A stretch of 64,000 nt of DNA from Streptomyces broussonetiae (GCF_009796285.1 NZ_CP047020.1:5766001-5830000); one strand, 5' to 3'. Counted from the first letter of the stretch, positions 36,024-44,966 are shown. Translations and numbers: made by a program. The notes: generated by a model not told the origin, from the sequence alone.

Positions 36024-37160
36024 TCAGCCCGCCGGTATGCGTACCGGCTTGAGCGCCCGCTTGAGCCGGGGCCCCAGCGGTTTCTCCACGAACCGGTGGA
36101 TCAGCCACGCCAGCACCAGCATGCCCAGCACGGTCACCGCGAGCGTCGGCCACGGACCGAGGCCCAGGCCCCGGTGCAGAGCCCTTATGACGAACCAGCC
36201 CAGATGCTCGTGGACCAGGTAGAACGGGTACGTCAGCGCGCCGGCCGTGACCAGCCAGCGCCAGGAGGCCCAGCGGGTCCAGCCGAGGGCCACGACGGCG
36301 ACGGCCGCGAAGGCGACGGTGACGATCAGGATCACGACGTACGGGTTCCGGTGCGGGTGGGGACCCCACAGCCCGACGGTGGCCTCGCGCTGGGCGAGCA
36401 GCCAGGACATCGCGACGATGCCCCAGGTGAGCAGATCGCTGCCGAAGCGGTGGATCAGGTACAGCGCCAGACCGCCGATGAAGAAGGGGGCGTACTCGGG
36501 CATGATCACCTGGTCCAGCAGCGCGTTCCTGGAGCTGTGGCACAGCACGGCCGCCAGCGTCCAGACGCAGGCGAACAGCACCGTCCGGCGGTAGGTCACC
36601 CCGCGCAGGACGACGAGCAGTGCGAACAGCACGTAGAAGCGCAGCTCGACCCAGAGCGTCCAGCACACGCCGAGGACCCGGGTCGCGCCCATCGGCTGCT
36701 GCAGCATCGTCAGGTTGACCAGGAACTCGTCCAGCCGGACCGCATGGACGACGGCGGGCAGGGCGAGGGACGCCCCCGTGACCAGGACCAGAGCCACCCA
36801 GTAGGCGGGGTACAGGCGCGCGACCCGGGAGCGGAAGAAGTCACCGAGGGTGCGGCCCCAGCTGCTCATGCAGATGACGAAACCGCTGATGACGAAGAAG
36901 AACTGCACCCCGAAATTGCCGTAGACGGCGGCGCGGGACAGGGTCGGGAAGATGTGCGACGGGCTGCCGTGCCAGGAGGCGGAGACAGGGCCGCCACGGC
37001 CGGCGTAGTGGTAGAGACAGACCATCAGGGCGGCCACCAGCCGCAGGCCGTCGAGGGCGAGCAGACGGCTCCCCCGCCCGTCGGAGCGGGCGGGCGCGGT
37101 GGCCGCGCGGGGTATCAAGGGGCCGGGTGCGGCGGCGAGGCCGGGGGATGGAGCAGCCAT
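36024..37160 (-). CDS. Membrane acyltransferase, family 3 (OafA-like)
   Basis: This 378-residue protein has about ten membrane helices and the acyltransferase-3 hallmarks: LLALDGLRLVAALMVCLYHY (about residues 32-51), FGVQFFFVISGFVICMSSWG, and RSRVARLYPAYWVALVLV. It should move acetyl or another acyl group from the cytoplasm onto an exported sugar. At the edge of a nonulosonic acid glycopolymer cluster, a reasonable role is O-acylation of that polymer. GGAAGG precedes the ATG by about ten bases. The 155-base gap upstream separates it from the polysialyltransferase-like gene. Confidence 0.85.
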   Translation of the reverse strand: MAAPSPGLAAAPGPLIPRAATAPARSDGRGSRLLALDGLRLVAALMVCLYHYAGRGGPVSASWHGSPSHIFPTLSRAAVYGNFGVQFFFVISGFVICMSSWGRTLGDFFRSRVARLYPAYWVALVLVTGASLALPAVVHAVRLDEFLVNLTMLQQPMGATRVLGVCWTLWVELRFYVLFALLVVLRGVTYRRTVLFACVWTLAAVLCHSSRNALLDQVIMPEYAPFFIGGLALYLIHRFGSDLLTWGIVAMSWLLAQREATVGLWGPHPHRNPYVVILIVTVAFAAVAVVALGWTRWASWRWLVTAGALTYPFYLVHEHLGWFVIRALHRGLGLGPWPTLAVTVLGMLVLAWLIHRFVEKPLGPRLKRALKPVRIPAG

Positions 37161-37315
37161 GTGCGGTTTCCTTCCTGATTCGGTTGTGCGGCCGGCCCCG
37201 CTCGTGGCTCACCGGCTGCGGATGGCTCCCTGCACGTGGGGCCGGCCTGCTGCTGTGACGGCTCACCCGGCCGTGTGCGGCCTGCCGCCGTGCGCGGCCC
37301 GCCGCCCCGGCCCGG

Positions 37316-38650
37316 CTAACTCCGTGCGCCCCGGCGCAGGCTGCGCGCCTTGCGGGCCACCCGGCGCACGGTCGCGTTGCGGGGGATGAACGCCAACTGG
37401 GACGGCACCCCGCCGGGCAGGGCCAGCGACGACAGCCGCCGCCGCTTGAAGTAGCGCAGGGTGCGGGAGTTCAGGTTCTTGGCGAGCCAGGCCTCGGCCT
37501 CGTCGCGCAGCCTCGGCAGGATCTTCGGCTGCATCGCGAAGCCCACCGCGCCCAGCAGGCCGCTCAGCGCCTCGACCGCCATGCCCGGACGCTGCTCGGT
37601 GACGGCTGCGGTGTCGGTCAGCTCCGGCAGCAGCGCGTCGACGATGGTGACCGGGATCCGGTTGCTGTTCTCGTACGGGACCAGCTGCTCCAGCAGCAGC
37701 TCGGTGCCGATCCGGGCGGCCGGCAGTCCGTAGAGCGCGGAGGCGGTGAGCAGGGCGGTGGAGAAGCAGCCGACGACCAGAGCGGGACGCATCCGCTGGT
37801 ACAGCACCTCGGCCAGCACCGTGGTGTCGAGCACGGTCAGCTCGACCTTCAGCCGCTGCGCCTCCTTCTCCAGGGAGCGGGTGAAGCTCGGCGGGGCGGA
37901 CGGATGCGGCTTGAACACCACCTTGGTGTGCCCGAGCGCGGCCGCGCCCCTGAGCATCCGCAGATGCAGGTGCTCCTCCTGCTCGACGGTGAGGATCTCC
38001 AAAGCCGAGAGGTACTGGCCGAGCAGCAGCGCCGGTTCCTCGATCTCGGGCAACCCCTCGCCCACGGGGGCCAGTTCGGCGAGGACCTTGGTGAAGGCGG
38101 CCGTCGGCACGATCTCGCCGGGCACACCGAACTCGGTGAGCAGCAGCGGCTCCAGACTCGGCACCAGGTCCAGGTGCAGCACCCGGTCCACCCGGGTGCC
38201 GACCAGCGGGTCGATCTTGTTGCGGGTGGGGCCGTAGCTCATCAGGCCGTCGGCGTAGACCGTCACCGGGGCGCCGGTGAAGATCTGACCGAGCGCCAGG
38301 GAGGGGTTGACCTGGATCGACTCGACGACCAGCTCCACGTCCTCGTCGCCCAGGTGCCACTCGTGGCGCAGGAAACGCTCCCACAGCGGCATGTCGTCCA
38401 CGCGCGGTGCCCAGCCGCCCGGGTGGAACGGGTGGATGGTCTCGTTGTACGAGATCACGTCGTCGAACCGGTCGCGCAGCTTCTCGAAGCCGGGTGCCTC
38501 GTCCAGGCCGGGCGTCGTCTCCGGGGTGGCGGAGTTGTTGCAGACCAGCAGGATCCGCCGGTCGGCCGGGCGGAAGCAGCCGGAGTCCAGGGCGGCGGCG
38601 AGCGTGGCCGTGCCGTACAGCGTCGACGCCTGGAAGATCTGGGTGGTCAC
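37316..38650 (-). CDS. Polysialyltransferase-like glycosyltransferase
   Basis: This 444-residue protein resembles bacterial alpha-2,8-polysialyltransferases: N-terminal TTQIFQASTLYGTATLAAAL, central MSYGPTRNKI and LHLDLVPSLEP, then VVFKPHPSAPPSF (about residue 245) and a serine-bearing VVGCFSTALLTASALYGLP (about residues 285-303), the HP and S-T/S motifs used by the GT-B sialyltransferases. It probably polymerises or adds a CMP-activated nonulosonic acid (Kdn) in the wall polymer. The GTG start overlaps the TGA of the preceding gene, so the two are coupled. A longer frame to 38851 lacks protein-like sequence. Confidence 0.8.
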   Translation of the reverse strand: MTTQIFQASTLYGTATLAAALDSGCFRPADRRILLVCNNSATPETTPGLDEAPGFEKLRDRFDDVISYNETIHPFHPGGWAPRVDDMPLWERFLRHEWHLGDEDVELVVESIQVNPSLALGQIFTGAPVTVYADGLMSYGPTRNKIDPLVGTRVDRVLHLDLVPSLEPLLLTEFGVPGEIVPTAAFTKVLAELAPVGEGLPEIEEPALLLGQYLSALEILTVEQEEHLHLRMLRGAAALGHTKVVFKPHPSAPPSFTRSLEKEAQRLKVELTVLDTTVLAEVLYQRMRPALVVGCFSTALLTASALYGLPAARIGTELLLEQLVPYENSNRIPVTIVDALLPELTDTAAVTEQRPGMAVEALSGLLGAVGFAMQPKILPRLRDEAEAWLAKNLNSRTLRYFKRRRLSSLALPGGVPSQLAFIPRNATVRRVARKARSLRRGARS

Positions 38651-39624
38651 GCGGCGGCTCCCGCGGAGGCCGGACGGCGGCGCAGCCGGCGCAGCTTGGA
38701 GGCGCGCTGGATGTCCATGGAGTCCAGTGCCTCGTCCAGTACGTCCTGCGGCATGCGCCGCAGGGCCGCGGCGCTCATGGATTTCAGTTTTCTCGCCACC
38801 GCTGGCTCGAACCTCTCGATGGATCCCAGATGATGGGAAATGATGGCGCAATAGGTACGGACGGCCTTCGGCAGCAGTTCATCCGCCTGCGGATCCTGTG
38901 CGGTTTCCGCGACGACCTGATCGAACGCGCGAATGAAATCGAGCTGCCGGACATCACCGATCTGGGTGAGCGACGAGGCCACCCCACGCCGGTAGAAAAC
39001 GCCGAGCAGGCTCACTGCGGCGAAGGACTCCGCCTCCCGGTGCAACTTCCAGATCCACGGCCGGTCCTCGGCCGTGCGCAGCCCGTCGGTGAAGTGCAGC
39101 AGGCCCTTGTCCACCAGCCGGCGGTGGTAGACGCCCGCCCATGCGTACGCGTAGTCCACGGACGTCGAGCGGTCGGCGGGCAGGATCGCCTCGCGCGGGT
39201 CCAGCACCACGCCCCGCCGGCCGACCGGCACCCGGAACACCTGGCGCGACCGGCCGGTGCACTGCACATGGTCGGTGCGGATGAAGTCGCAGCCCAACTC
39301 CTCCATGGCCGCGACGAGCTGCGGGAAGTAGCCGGGGGCGAGCCAGTCGTCGCCGTCCAGGAAGGTCAGGTACTCGCCGCGCGCCCGGTCGATGCCGGTG
39401 TTGCGCGCGGTCGCCAGCCCTCCGTTCTGCTCGTGCCGGACGTACACCGCTCCGGGCAGCTCGCGCTCCGCGCGCGCGAGAATCTCTGGTGTCCCGTCGC
39501 GAGAACAATCGTCGACGAGAATGAATTCGAAGTCCTCACGCGCGTTCGCCTTCAGGCTCCTGAGCGTGTCGGGCGCGTATTGCTGCACGTTGTAGAACGG
39601 CACGATGACGGAGAGCTTGACCAC
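38647..39624 (-). CDS. Glycosyltransferase family 2
   Basis: This 325-residue GT-A enzyme begins with KLSVIVPFYNVQQYAPDTL and carries FEFILVDDCSRDGT, NGGLATARNTGIDRARGEYL and the catalytic-site FLDGDDWLAPGYF (about residues 85-97), normal for processive or linker glycosyltransferases. GTG 39624 gives exactly the family N-terminus; the upstream frame is a shadow. Codon use is uneven: about 38776-38970 and 39480-39600 use AGA, AAA, GGA, CAT and ATT, rare in its neighbours, while the middle is normal. It should add a sugar to the teichulosonic polymer or its linker, and is coupled to the polysialyltransferase-like gene. Confidence 0.85.
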   Translation of the reverse strand: MVKLSVIVPFYNVQQYAPDTLRSLKANAREDFEFILVDDCSRDGTPEILARAERELPGAVYVRHEQNGGLATARNTGIDRARGEYLTFLDGDDWLAPGYFPQLVAAMEELGCDFIRTDHVQCTGRSRQVFRVPVGRRGVVLDPREAILPADRSTSVDYAYAWAGVYHRRLVDKGLLHFTDGLRTAEDRPWIWKLHREAESFAAVSLLGVFYRRGVASSLTQIGDVRQLDFIRAFDQVVAETAQDPQADELLPKAVRTYCAIISHHLGSIERFEPAVARKLKSMSAAALRRMPQDVLDEALDSMDIQRASKLRRLRRRPASAGAAA

Positions 39625-39822
39625 GTCAGGGACGTTAGGGGGAAGCCCGTCATTCGTCTTGACGCTTTGCTTGATGCTGAGTGAACGGCACGTGGCGAAG
39701 CTGTGAACCGGGCTTTTTTCCCGTGCCCTCACGACCCGATTCGCCATTCGGCGATGTGCTGTTAACCGTTTGTTGTATTCAGGTTGGGCGGGACCTCGGA
39801 ATGGCTTCCTAGCGTCTTCGGC

Positions 39823-41133
39823 GTGCCAGCAAGTGCTACGAAGTCTCTGCGGGTCGCCGTCCTCGCCGATTCCGACACCCGGTGGAAATGGGGCGCGCTC
39901 ACCGCGCAGCGCCTCCTTCCGGCGGATGCCGAGATCCGGCTCGACGGCTACCTCCTGAGGGGACGAGCCACCCCGACAGCCCGCCAGCTGAGGGAAGTCG
40001 GCGTCCGTGCGGACTCGCTCCGCGAGGTCACCGGCGTGGAGTTCCTGCGCGCGATGACCGAGGAGCCCTACGACATTCTCGTCCTCGCGCTGGTCGGCGG
40101 CGGCGTGCAGGCGATGCTGCACGGGCTGCGGGCCGCCTGGGGGACGGGCGAGCGCCCCGTCGTGGTCACCGGGTACGTCGGTGTCGTCTACGAGAAGCTC
40201 GCCGACGGACTGCTGCTGCGGCACGGTGCGGACCTCGTCCTCGCCAACTCCCGGCACGACGCGGAACGGTTCCGCGCCGTGTACGAGGGTGTGGGCGCGG
40301 ACGCCTCGGCGGTCACCGAGGTCGCGCTGCCCTTCCTCGGCGGGGCGCCGTACACCGGTGAACACAAGCCGTACACGGTGGTGTTCGCGGCCCAGCCGTC
40401 GGTACCGGACAGCCGCAAGGACCGTACGTACCTGCTGAACCGGCTCATCGGGCACGCCCGCAAGCACCCCGAGCGCGAGGTGCTGCTCAAGCTGCGCTCC
40501 AAGCCGGGTGAACACACCACCCACATCGAGGAGCTGCCGTACCAGAAGCTGGTCCAGGGCAAGGACGTGCCCGCCAACTTCCGCCTGGTGTACGGCCACA
40601 TGGGTGAGGTGCTGGACCACACCGACCTGCTGGTCACGGTCAGCTCCACGGCCGCCCTGGAGGCCCTGCACCGCCGGGTCCCCACGGTCGTCCTCACCGA
40701 CCTCGGTGTGCGTGAGGTGCTCGGCAACCACCACTTCACCGGTTCCGGGTGCCTCGCCTCCTGGGACCAGCTCGACGCCGGGCACCGGCCGGTGCCGGAC
40801 GAGCAGTGGGTGGCCCGCCAGGGCGTGGCCGCCGACGGTTCGTACGAGACGGCCTTCGACGTCGCCCGTGAGCGCATCGCCAAGCTGCTTGGGCGCCCGG
40901 GCGGGCTGGCACCCCTCGCCCCCTACTACACCCCCGAGACGGCGCCCGGATACCTGCCCGGCATCCTCGCCCGCCACCACCTCGGCCCCGACGGCGTCCC
41001 GCTGCCCGGTGCGCCCGCCGCCGACAAGGAACCCGGAGCGGTCCGCCAGATCGTGCGCCGTGCCGCCCGCGGCGCCTACCGCCACGGCGTCCAGCGGGTC
41101 GCCCCGGTGATCCGGCGGATGGGGGAGCTGTGA
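39823..41133 (+). CDS. Putative GT-B glycosyltransferase (DUF6716-type)
   Basis: This 436-residue protein has a GT-B-like layout: an N-terminal Rossmann start LRVAVLADSDTRWKWG, ILVLALVGGGVQAMLHGL, then the C-terminal half with VLLKLRSKPGEHTTH and LLVTVSSTAALEALHRRVPT (about residues 270-290), the S-S/T-A-A-L sugar-nucleotide motif. I recall such proteins as a Streptomyces family named DUF6716, tied to nonulosonic acid loci. GTG 39823 starts the conserved sequence. The divergent 198-base gap (39625-39822) is AT-richer than average and should hold both promoters. Its TGA is followed within 18 bases by the CMP-sugar synthetase. Confidence 0.78.
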   Translation: MPASATKSLRVAVLADSDTRWKWGALTAQRLLPADAEIRLDGYLLRGRATPTARQLREVGVRADSLREVTGVEFLRAMTEEPYDILVLALVGGGVQAMLHGLRAAWGTGERPVVVTGYVGVVYEKLADGLLLRHGADLVLANSRHDAERFRAVYEGVGADASAVTEVALPFLGGAPYTGEHKPYTVVFAAQPSVPDSRKDRTYLLNRLIGHARKHPEREVLLKLRSKPGEHTTHIEELPYQKLVQGKDVPANFRLVYGHMGEVLDHTDLLVTVSSTAALEALHRRVPTVVLTDLGVREVLGNHHFTGSGCLASWDQLDAGHRPVPDEQWVARQGVAADGSYETAFDVARERIAKLLGRPGGLAPLAPYYTPETAPGYLPGILARHHLGPDGVPLPGAPAADKEPGAVRQIVRRAARGAYRHGVQRVAPVIRRMGEL

Positions 41134-41150
41134 CCTTCCAAGGAGACTCC

Positions 41151-42380
41151 ATGTCCAACCCGCAGGCGGGCCCAGGCGCGACGGTGCGCCGGGTGCTCGC
41201 GGTGATCCCCGCGCGCGGCGGCTCCAAGGGCGTGCCCGCGAAGAACCTCGCCCCCGTCGGCGGCGTCCCGCTGGTGGCCCGCGCGGTGCGCGAGTGCCGG
41301 GCGAGCCGGCTGGTGACCGACGTCGTCGTCTCCACCGACGACCAGGCCATCGCCGCCGCCGCCCGGCAGGCCGGCGCCGAGGTCGTGCTGCGGCCCGCCG
41401 TCATCGCCGGGGACACGGCGACCTCCGAGGCCGCCGTCCTGCACGCCATGGACGCCCACGAGGCGCTGCACGGCGCGCCGGTCGACGTGGTCCTGCTCGT
41501 GCAGTGCACCAGCCCGTTCATCGTCCGTGAGGACATCGACGGGGTGGCCGGCGCGGTCGCCGAGAACGGCGCGGACACGGCGGTCACCGTGGCTCCCTTC
41601 CACGGCTTCGTCTGGCGCGAGGCCGACGTGGAGTCCGAGGGCGGGGTGGGCGTCAACCACGACAAGTCCTTCCGCCCCCGCCGCCAGGACCGCCCCCAGG
41701 ACTTCCTGGAGACCGGCGCCGCCTACGCGATGGACGCGGTCGGCTTCCGCGAGCACCAGCACCGCTTCTTCGGCCGCACCGAACTCGTGCGCACCGACCC
41801 CGCGCGCGTGCTGGAGATCGACGACCCGCACGACCTGGCGCGGGCCCGGGCGCTGGCGCCCCTCTTCGACGCGGACCGCCCCGGTTCGCTGCCGACCGCC
41901 GACGACATCGACGCGGTCGTACTGGACTTCGACGGCACCCAGACCGACGACCGGGTGCTGATCGACTCCGACGGACGGGAGGTCGTCTCCGTGCACCGCG
42001 GGGACGGACTCGGCATCGCGGCCCTGCGCAAGAGCGGCCTGAAGATGCTGATCCTGTCCACGGAACAGAACCCTGTGGTCGCCGCCCGTGCCCGCAAGCT
42101 CAAGCTTCCCGTGCTGCACGGCATCGACCGCAAGGACCTCGCGCTGAAGCAGTGGTGCGAGGAGCAGGGCATCGCGCCGGAGCGCGTGCTCTACGTCGGC
42201 AACGACGTCAACGACCTCCCGTGCTTCGCCCTCGTGGGCTGGCCGGTGGCGGTCGCGAGCGCTCACGACGTCGTACGCGGCGCCGCACGCGCGGTCACCA
42301 CGGTCCCCGGCGGTGACGGCGCGATCCGAGAGATCGCCAGCTGGATCCTCGGCCCCTCTCTCGATTCCCTCCCCAAGTAA
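41151..42380 (+). CDS. Bifunctional CMP-nonulosonate (Kdn) synthetase / HAD phosphatase
   Basis: This 409-residue fusion joins an acylneuraminate cytidylyltransferase (residues 12-235; VIPARGGSKGVPAKNLAPVG loop, LVQCTSPFIVREDI, ETGAAYAMD) to a KdsC-like HAD phosphatase (about 250-405; VVLDFDGTQTDDRVLIDSDG, GLKMLILSTEQN, VLYVGNDVNDLPCF). It should remove the 9-phosphate of Kdn-9-P and activate the sugar with CTP to CMP-Kdn. ATG 41151 has AAGGAGA upstream; GTG 41130 overlaps the previous stop and is less likely. With the NeuB homologue downstream it makes a complete CMP-sugar pathway. Kdn rather than Neu5Ac is inferred from the S. coelicolor locus and the lack of NeuC/NeuD genes. Confidence 0.88.
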   Translation: MSNPQAGPGATVRRVLAVIPARGGSKGVPAKNLAPVGGVPLVARAVRECRASRLVTDVVVSTDDQAIAAAARQAGAEVVLRPAVIAGDTATSEAAVLHAMDAHEALHGAPVDVVLLVQCTSPFIVREDIDGVAGAVAENGADTAVTVAPFHGFVWREADVESEGGVGVNHDKSFRPRRQDRPQDFLETGAAYAMDAVGFREHQHRFFGRTELVRTDPARVLEIDDPHDLARARALAPLFDADRPGSLPTADDIDAVVLDFDGTQTDDRVLIDSDGREVVSVHRGDGLGIAALRKSGLKMLILSTEQNPVVAARARKLKLPVLHGIDRKDLALKQWCEEQGIAPERVLYVGNDVNDLPCFALVGWPVAVASAHDVVRGAARAVTTVPGGDGAIREIASWILGPSLDSLPK

Positions 42381-42393
42381 GGACATCTCCCTG

Positions 42394-43332
42394 ATGAGCA
42401 CCAACTCCCGTCTGCGTACGTTCGGTTCGCGTGAGGTCGGCCCCGGCAGGCCCGTCTACATCTGCGGCGAGATCGGCATCAACCACAACGGTGAGCTGGA
42501 GAACGCCTTCAAGCTGATCGACGTGGCCGCCGAGGCCGGATGCGACGCCGTCAAGTTCCAGAAGCGCACCCCGGAGATCTGCACCCCGCGCGACCAGTGG
42601 GACATCGAGCGCGACACCCCCTGGGGCCGGATGACCTACATCGACTACCGCCACCGTGTGGAGTTCGGTGAGGACGAGTACCGCCAGATCGACGAGTACT
42701 GCAAGGAGAAGGGGATCGACTGGTTCGCCTCCCCGTGGGACACCGAGGCCGTCGCCTTCCTGGAGAAGTTCGACGTCCCCGCCCACAAGGTGGCCTCCGC
42801 CTCCCTGACGGACGACGAGCTGCTCAAGGCCCTGCGCGCCACCGGGCGTTCGGTCATCCTCTCCACCGGTATGTCCACCCCCAAGCAGATCCGCCACGCG
42901 GTCGAGGTCCTCGGCTCGGACAACATCCTCATGTGCCACGCCACCTCCACCTACCCGGCGAAGGCCGAGGAGCTGAACCTCCGCGTGATCAACACGCTGG
43001 AGAAGGAGTTCCCGAACGTCCCGATCGGCTACTCCGGCCACGAGACGGGCCTGCAGACCACGCTCGCCGCGGTCGCCATCGGCGCGACCTTCGTCGAGCG
43101 TCACATCACCCTCGACCGCGCGATGTGGGGCTCCGACCAGGCCGCCTCCGTCGAGCCGCAGGGCCTTCAGCGCCTCGTGCGCGACATCCGCACCATCGAG
43201 GCCTCCCTCGGCGACGGCGTCAAGAAGGTCTACGACTCCGAGCTGGGCCCGATGAAGAAGCTGCGCCGTGTCGCCGGTGTGGTGACCGAGGCGGAGATCG
43301 CGGCGGCGGCCGGCGAGCCCGTCACGGTCTGA
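42394..43332 (+). CDS. NeuB-type nonulosonic acid (Kdn-9-phosphate) synthase, barrel only
   Basis: This 312-residue enzyme condenses PEP with a hexose, most likely mannose-6-phosphate to give Kdn-9-P. Family motifs are YICGEIGINHNGELENAFKL (about residues 23-42), AVKFQKRTPE, FASPWDTEAV, KVASASLTDDELLKA, GYSGHETGLQTTLAAVAIGA and ERHITLDRAMWGSDQAASVEP. Most NeuB proteins are about 340-360 residues with a C-terminal SAF/antifreeze-like domain; this one ends right after the barrel. It lies 13 bases after the CMP-Kdn synthetase and is surely in one operon with it. Confidence 0.9.
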   Translation: MSTNSRLRTFGSREVGPGRPVYICGEIGINHNGELENAFKLIDVAAEAGCDAVKFQKRTPEICTPRDQWDIERDTPWGRMTYIDYRHRVEFGEDEYRQIDEYCKEKGIDWFASPWDTEAVAFLEKFDVPAHKVASASLTDDELLKALRATGRSVILSTGMSTPKQIRHAVEVLGSDNILMCHATSTYPAKAEELNLRVINTLEKEFPNVPIGYSGHETGLQTTLAAVAIGATFVERHITLDRAMWGSDQAASVEPQGLQRLVRDIRTIEASLGDGVKKVYDSELGPMKKLRRVAGVVTEAEIAAAAGEPVTV

Positions 43333-43376
43333 CCGCTGGTCCCTTGAGCCCCTTACGACGGGACGGTCGTACGCCG

Positions 43377-44525
43377 ATGAGCCCCCGCGCCGGTCAGTCC
43401 GGCCACCCTCCCCGCACGCTCGCCTTCGTGGAGAGCCCGGTCCAGCTGCTGAACGTACTGGAGTGGACACACCTGCGCGGACTGCGCGGCACGGACCCGG
43501 ACCCGCTGCCGTCCGTGCCCGCGCAGGTGCGGCGGACGGTGGTCGGTGACCCCCCACCGGCCGGCCCGGAACTCACCGTCGTCGTCCTGGCCCCGACCGA
43601 CCCGATGACCCGGGGCCAGCTGCGCCGCATGGCGGACCTGACGCGGGACGAGGGGCACCGGGTGCGCTGGGAGGAGGCGCGCGGCGGTACGACCGCGCCC
43701 TTCTCGACGATCGGCGGCCTGGCGGGCGTGCTGCGCCGGGCCGACCGGGTCGTCATGGGCGACCCGTTCTCGCGTTACGTACAACTGCTGCTGACGATCA
43801 CCCGTGCCCAGGACCTCGTGGTCGTGGACGACGGCACGGCGACGATGGAGTTCGTCGCCCAACTCGCACGCGGCGAACGCCTGGTGCGCTGGCACCGCAA
43901 GGGCGGCCGACCCGGGCCCAGGGACCTGCTGTTCGCCCCCGTCTCCTCCTCGGCCCGCCGCCGGCTGACGCCGAACGACCGCCGCCGGGTGGAGGTGTTC
44001 TCCTCGATGCCGGTGACGGAGACCCCGCAGGGCGTCACGGTCACCACGAACGACTTCTCCTGGACCCGCTCCCGCTTCGGACCGCCGCGCATCACCAAGG
44101 GCGCGGACATGGTCGGCACCTCGCTGGTGGAGACGGGCGTCGTGGACGGCGAGCGCTACCTCGAGGCGGTCCGCAACCTGGCGAAGACCCATGGCGCGAA
44201 GCGGTACTTCGCCCACCGCAGGGAGAGCGCGGAGAAGCTGCACCGCCTCGCGGCGGAGACCGGTCTGGAGATAGTCCGCCCGGACCTCCCCCTCGAACTC
44301 ATCGCCCGCCGGGGCCCGATCGGCCGTACGGTCCTCAGCTTCCCGTCCACGGTCGTGCACACCCTGCCGCTTGCGCTGGTGGGCACGGGGGTGCGGGTGG
44401 CGGTGTGCGACATCGACCCGACCTGGCTGACGGAGACCGCGTCCCCGCGCGCCCAGGGCTTCCTGTCGGGGGTCACGGGCACGGCCCGGGACGTGCACCG
44501 GCTGGAGACGGTCAGGCTGGCCTAG
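43377..44525 (+). CDS. Sialyltransferase-like protein of the nonulosonate cluster
   Basis: This 382-residue protein starts with TLAFVESPVQLLNVLEW, the opening of lipooligosaccharide/polysialyl-type sialyltransferases (GT52-like). It has VVVDDGTATMEFVAQLARG (about residues 142-160) and a C-terminal KRYFAHRRESAEKL, followed by PLELIARRGPIGRTVLSFPS. These HRR and P-x-S features match the CMP-sugar binding half of GT52 enzymes. It may transfer the first or capping Kdn. It follows neuB by 44 bases and closes the + strand operon. Assignment is by pattern, not by close homology. Confidence 0.7.
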   Translation: MSPRAGQSGHPPRTLAFVESPVQLLNVLEWTHLRGLRGTDPDPLPSVPAQVRRTVVGDPPPAGPELTVVVLAPTDPMTRGQLRRMADLTRDEGHRVRWEEARGGTTAPFSTIGGLAGVLRRADRVVMGDPFSRYVQLLLTITRAQDLVVVDDGTATMEFVAQLARGERLVRWHRKGGRPGPRDLLFAPVSSSARRRLTPNDRRRVEVFSSMPVTETPQGVTVTTNDFSWTRSRFGPPRITKGADMVGTSLVETGVVDGERYLEAVRNLAKTHGAKRYFAHRRESAEKLHRLAAETGLEIVRPDLPLELIARRGPIGRTVLSFPSTVVHTLPLALVGTGVRVAVCDIDPTWLTETASPRAQGFLSGVTGTARDVHRLETVRLA

Positions 44526-44549
44526 GCCGTGCCGGACGGGCCGGGTGGG

Positions 44550-44903
44550 TCAGGTCGGGTCCTCGCCGTCGGCTTCCGCCGCTTCCATGATCGCGGTCTC
44601 GTAGAGGTCGATGACCTGTTCCACCGTCCGTTCGGTGTACTTCGCGAGGTCGGAGATCGCCGCGACGGTCCAGTTCGCCAACGACAGGGCGAAGGCCATC
44701 AGTTCGTCCTCGCCGAGGCCGCGCTTGACCCCGAGCAGGTAGGCCAGGTTCAGATAGGGCACGAGGTCGGGGTCTTCGACGTGCGCCGCGTTCTTCCGCA
44801 CCATCTCGATCGTGGTCCGCGTCGCCTCCGCACGGAGCGGGAGCAGCCGGTCCCGTTCGGCGTGGACCTCCATGAGCATCCGCCGGCGCTGTTCTCTGGT
44901 CAC
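44550..44903 (-). CDS. Small helical protein of unknown function
   Basis: This 117-residue acidic helical protein (MTREQRRRMLMEVHAERDRL, AYLLGVKRGLGEDELMAFAL, TERTVEQVIDLYETAIMEAA) has no domain I recognise. GTG 44903 is chosen because GGGAGGAA lies nine bases upstream; the ATG at 44933 lacks one. It is convergent with the glycopolymer operon and downstream of the DUF397/XRE genes on the same strand. Confidence 0.72.
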   Translation of the reverse strand: MTREQRRRMLMEVHAERDRLLPLRAEATRTTIEMVRKNAAHVEDPDLVPYLNLAYLLGVKRGLGEDELMAFALSLANWTVAAISDLAKYTERTVEQVIDLYETAIMEAAEADGEDPT

Positions 44904-44966
44904 GCTGTTCCTCCCGGATGTCGGCCCGTCCAATGTCGCGGATCCGACGGACCGTCACATCCGGTT

